DNA from: Actinomycetes bacterium | Lineage (GTDB): Bacteria > Actinomycetota > Acidimicrobiia > Acidimicrobiales > Bog-793 | Direction: 5' to 3' | Assembly (NCBI GenBank): GCA_021785095.1 | Contig: JAJYGM010000023.1 | Span: 1-14,818, forward strand | DNA length: 14,818 nt | Part shown: in pieces, positions 14,004 through 14,818 of the stretch | Layout: each line of letters opens with the position of its first letter | Numbering within the stretch: the first letter of the stretch is position 1 | Translations under genes and position numbers: made by a program | Notes under the pieces: generated by a model | Database searches by the model: none | What the model was told of the DNA's origin: nothing | What the model saw: the letters and a program-made list of their open reading frames with translations, nothing else

Positions 14004-14818
14004 CTATCCACGAGAGGAGTCAAGGTCGTCGAGCAGTTCGCCAAGTACCTGTTCCTCGTAGATCGCCAAGCCTTCTGACGCCATTGCCTTCGCCAAGTCC
14101 TCATCCCACGGCGAGGCGGTGAGACGGCCCGCGAGCTCGACCGTTCCGAGTCCGGCGGCGATGGCGCGCTTGTAGTCAGCGGCGTTGTATCGCCAGGGCG
14201 TTGTCATCGGCAACTTTCGGGCGACCACGTTGGCGATCGCAAGACCTCGCCAATCGAAGTCTCCGTGGTAGCGGATCGTCTGGCCATGCTCCGCCAGCTG
14301 CGCGAGAACGATGAGCGCAGCGGTTGACGGCACCCCATCAACACAGACGAGCGGTGGCGATGAATCGCCGAGTCGATCCGAGGCCGCCGCTACGACCGCA
14401 GGATTCTCGCAGGCGAAGACTTGGCCGCGACTGACAGCCGGTGATCGCCATGTTGTCACCTGCCGGAGCGTCAGCCGAAGCGGCTCCGTAGCGAACCCTG
14501 GAAGGTTCAGCACCAACACGTCGCACGACAAGTCGTCACAGGCAACCCCCGCCTCGGCCCATACCCGACGCCAGTCGGCTGCGTCTTGCGGAAACGCTTC
14601 TTCGTTGAGCCACGTCAGCGCATGCACCACAAGGGTGCCGATCGGTCGCCCTCGGTCGAGCGCATGGGAGTCGCGAGCGACCTCAGCAGCAAGAACGGGC
14701 AGGCGGTGGTTCGAATCGGGTGTGGCTCTCCTGGAGTGACGACCCAGTCGGCGCTTCTCCTGGTCAACGGCACAGCCCGGCACTGATCGCAGCCTGAGTA
14801 TGCCCGGGATCCCCACCT
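14004..14818 (-). CDS. jetD: Wadjet-type JetD-like protein, DUF2399 (5' end beyond window)
   Basis: At least 270 residues, with the frame open at the right edge. It resembles the C-terminal part of TIGR02679/DUF2399 proteins, the Toprim-like nuclease subunit of Wadjet-type SMC systems that cleave invading plasmids. Family features: LPVLAAEV-ARDSHALDRGRP, CDDLSCDVLVLNLPG, FACENPAVV, PPLVCVDGVPS, then RYHGDFDWRGLAIAN, where the Asp pair is the expected Toprim metal site, and PWRYNAADYKRA. The most upstream visible 30 residues (QEKRRLGRHSRRATPDSN) fit the family poorly, which may mean a divergent N-terminal part or another frame disruption. The partners (JetA, B, C-type genes) would be upstream on this strand, outside the window. 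TAG stop at 14004; it converges with the primase-helicase. Confidence 0.75.
   Translation of the reverse strand, partial: VGIPGILRLRSVPGCAVDQEKRRLGRHSRRATPDSNHRLPVLAAEVARDSHALDRGRPIGTLVVHALTWLNEEAFPQDAADWRRVWAEAGVACDDLSCDVLVLNLPGFATEPLRLTLRQVTTWRSPAVSRGQVFACENPAVVAAASDRLGDSSPPLVCVDGVPSTAALIVLAQLAEHGQTIRYHGDFDWRGLAIANVVARKLPMTTPWRYNAADYKRAIAAGLGTVELAGRLTASPWDEDLAKAMASEGLAIYEEQVLGELLDDLDSSRG

Overview
The window is high-GC DNA of actinobacterial character. The evidence is strong G/C bias at third codon positions, a Replic_Relax-type protein, and an actinobacterial-style large serine recombinase. It reads as a decayed integrative/conjugative element that now carries a cluster of biological-conflict (defence-type) genes. 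There is no core-metabolism gene. No complete tRNA, rRNA or CRISPR array was found.

Left part, minus strand (about 1-5950): a large serine recombinase runs off the left edge. The end of its reading frame is written across a strong palindrome and across the antisense of the 3' part of a tRNA-like sequence, which looks like an attachment-site scar. Upstream of it in the same direction lie a small frameshifted gene, an intact Replic_Relax-type gene, and a VirD4/TraG-like coupling-protein pseudogene. The coupling-protein gene has two frameshifts, lacks its N-terminal ATPase half, and is split by a 1776-bp insertion sequence. That IS has 20-bp imperfect terminal inverted repeats and an exact 7-bp target duplication. 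It encodes a small accessory protein (GTGA-coupled) and a DDE transposase that is itself frameshifted.

Middle, plus strand (6238-10201): three tightly overlapping genes form one operon. They encode a 663-aa protein with a possible ParB-like N-terminal region, a 138-aa GIY-YIG-like nuclease, and a 520-aa coiled-coil protein of unknown function. I do not recognise this combination as a named system; it is the best candidate here for an undescribed one.

Right part, plus strand (10235-13995): a pair of diverged direct repeats (R1 and R2) flanks a second cassette. It holds a minimal-nucleotidyltransferase gene (DUF6932-like, with an in-frame TAG near its 5' end), an Xre-type regulator overlapping it, and a 788-aa primase-helicase fusion resembling TOTE conflict-system proteins. 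The nucleotidyltransferase/Xre pair looks like a toxin-antitoxin or guard module controlling the operon.

Right edge, minus strand: the C-terminal part of a DUF2399/TIGR02679-like protein, the Toprim nuclease subunit (JetD) of a Wadjet-type plasmid-defence system. Its partners would lie beyond the window.

The same 11-mer (CGGAGGACTGG) followed by a tRNA T-arm-like GAACCTGCG occurs at the recombinase end, after the three-gene operon and after the primase-helicase. This suggests modules joined at recurrent junctions. The transfer functions on the left are broken, while all four conflict modules appear intact or nearly so.
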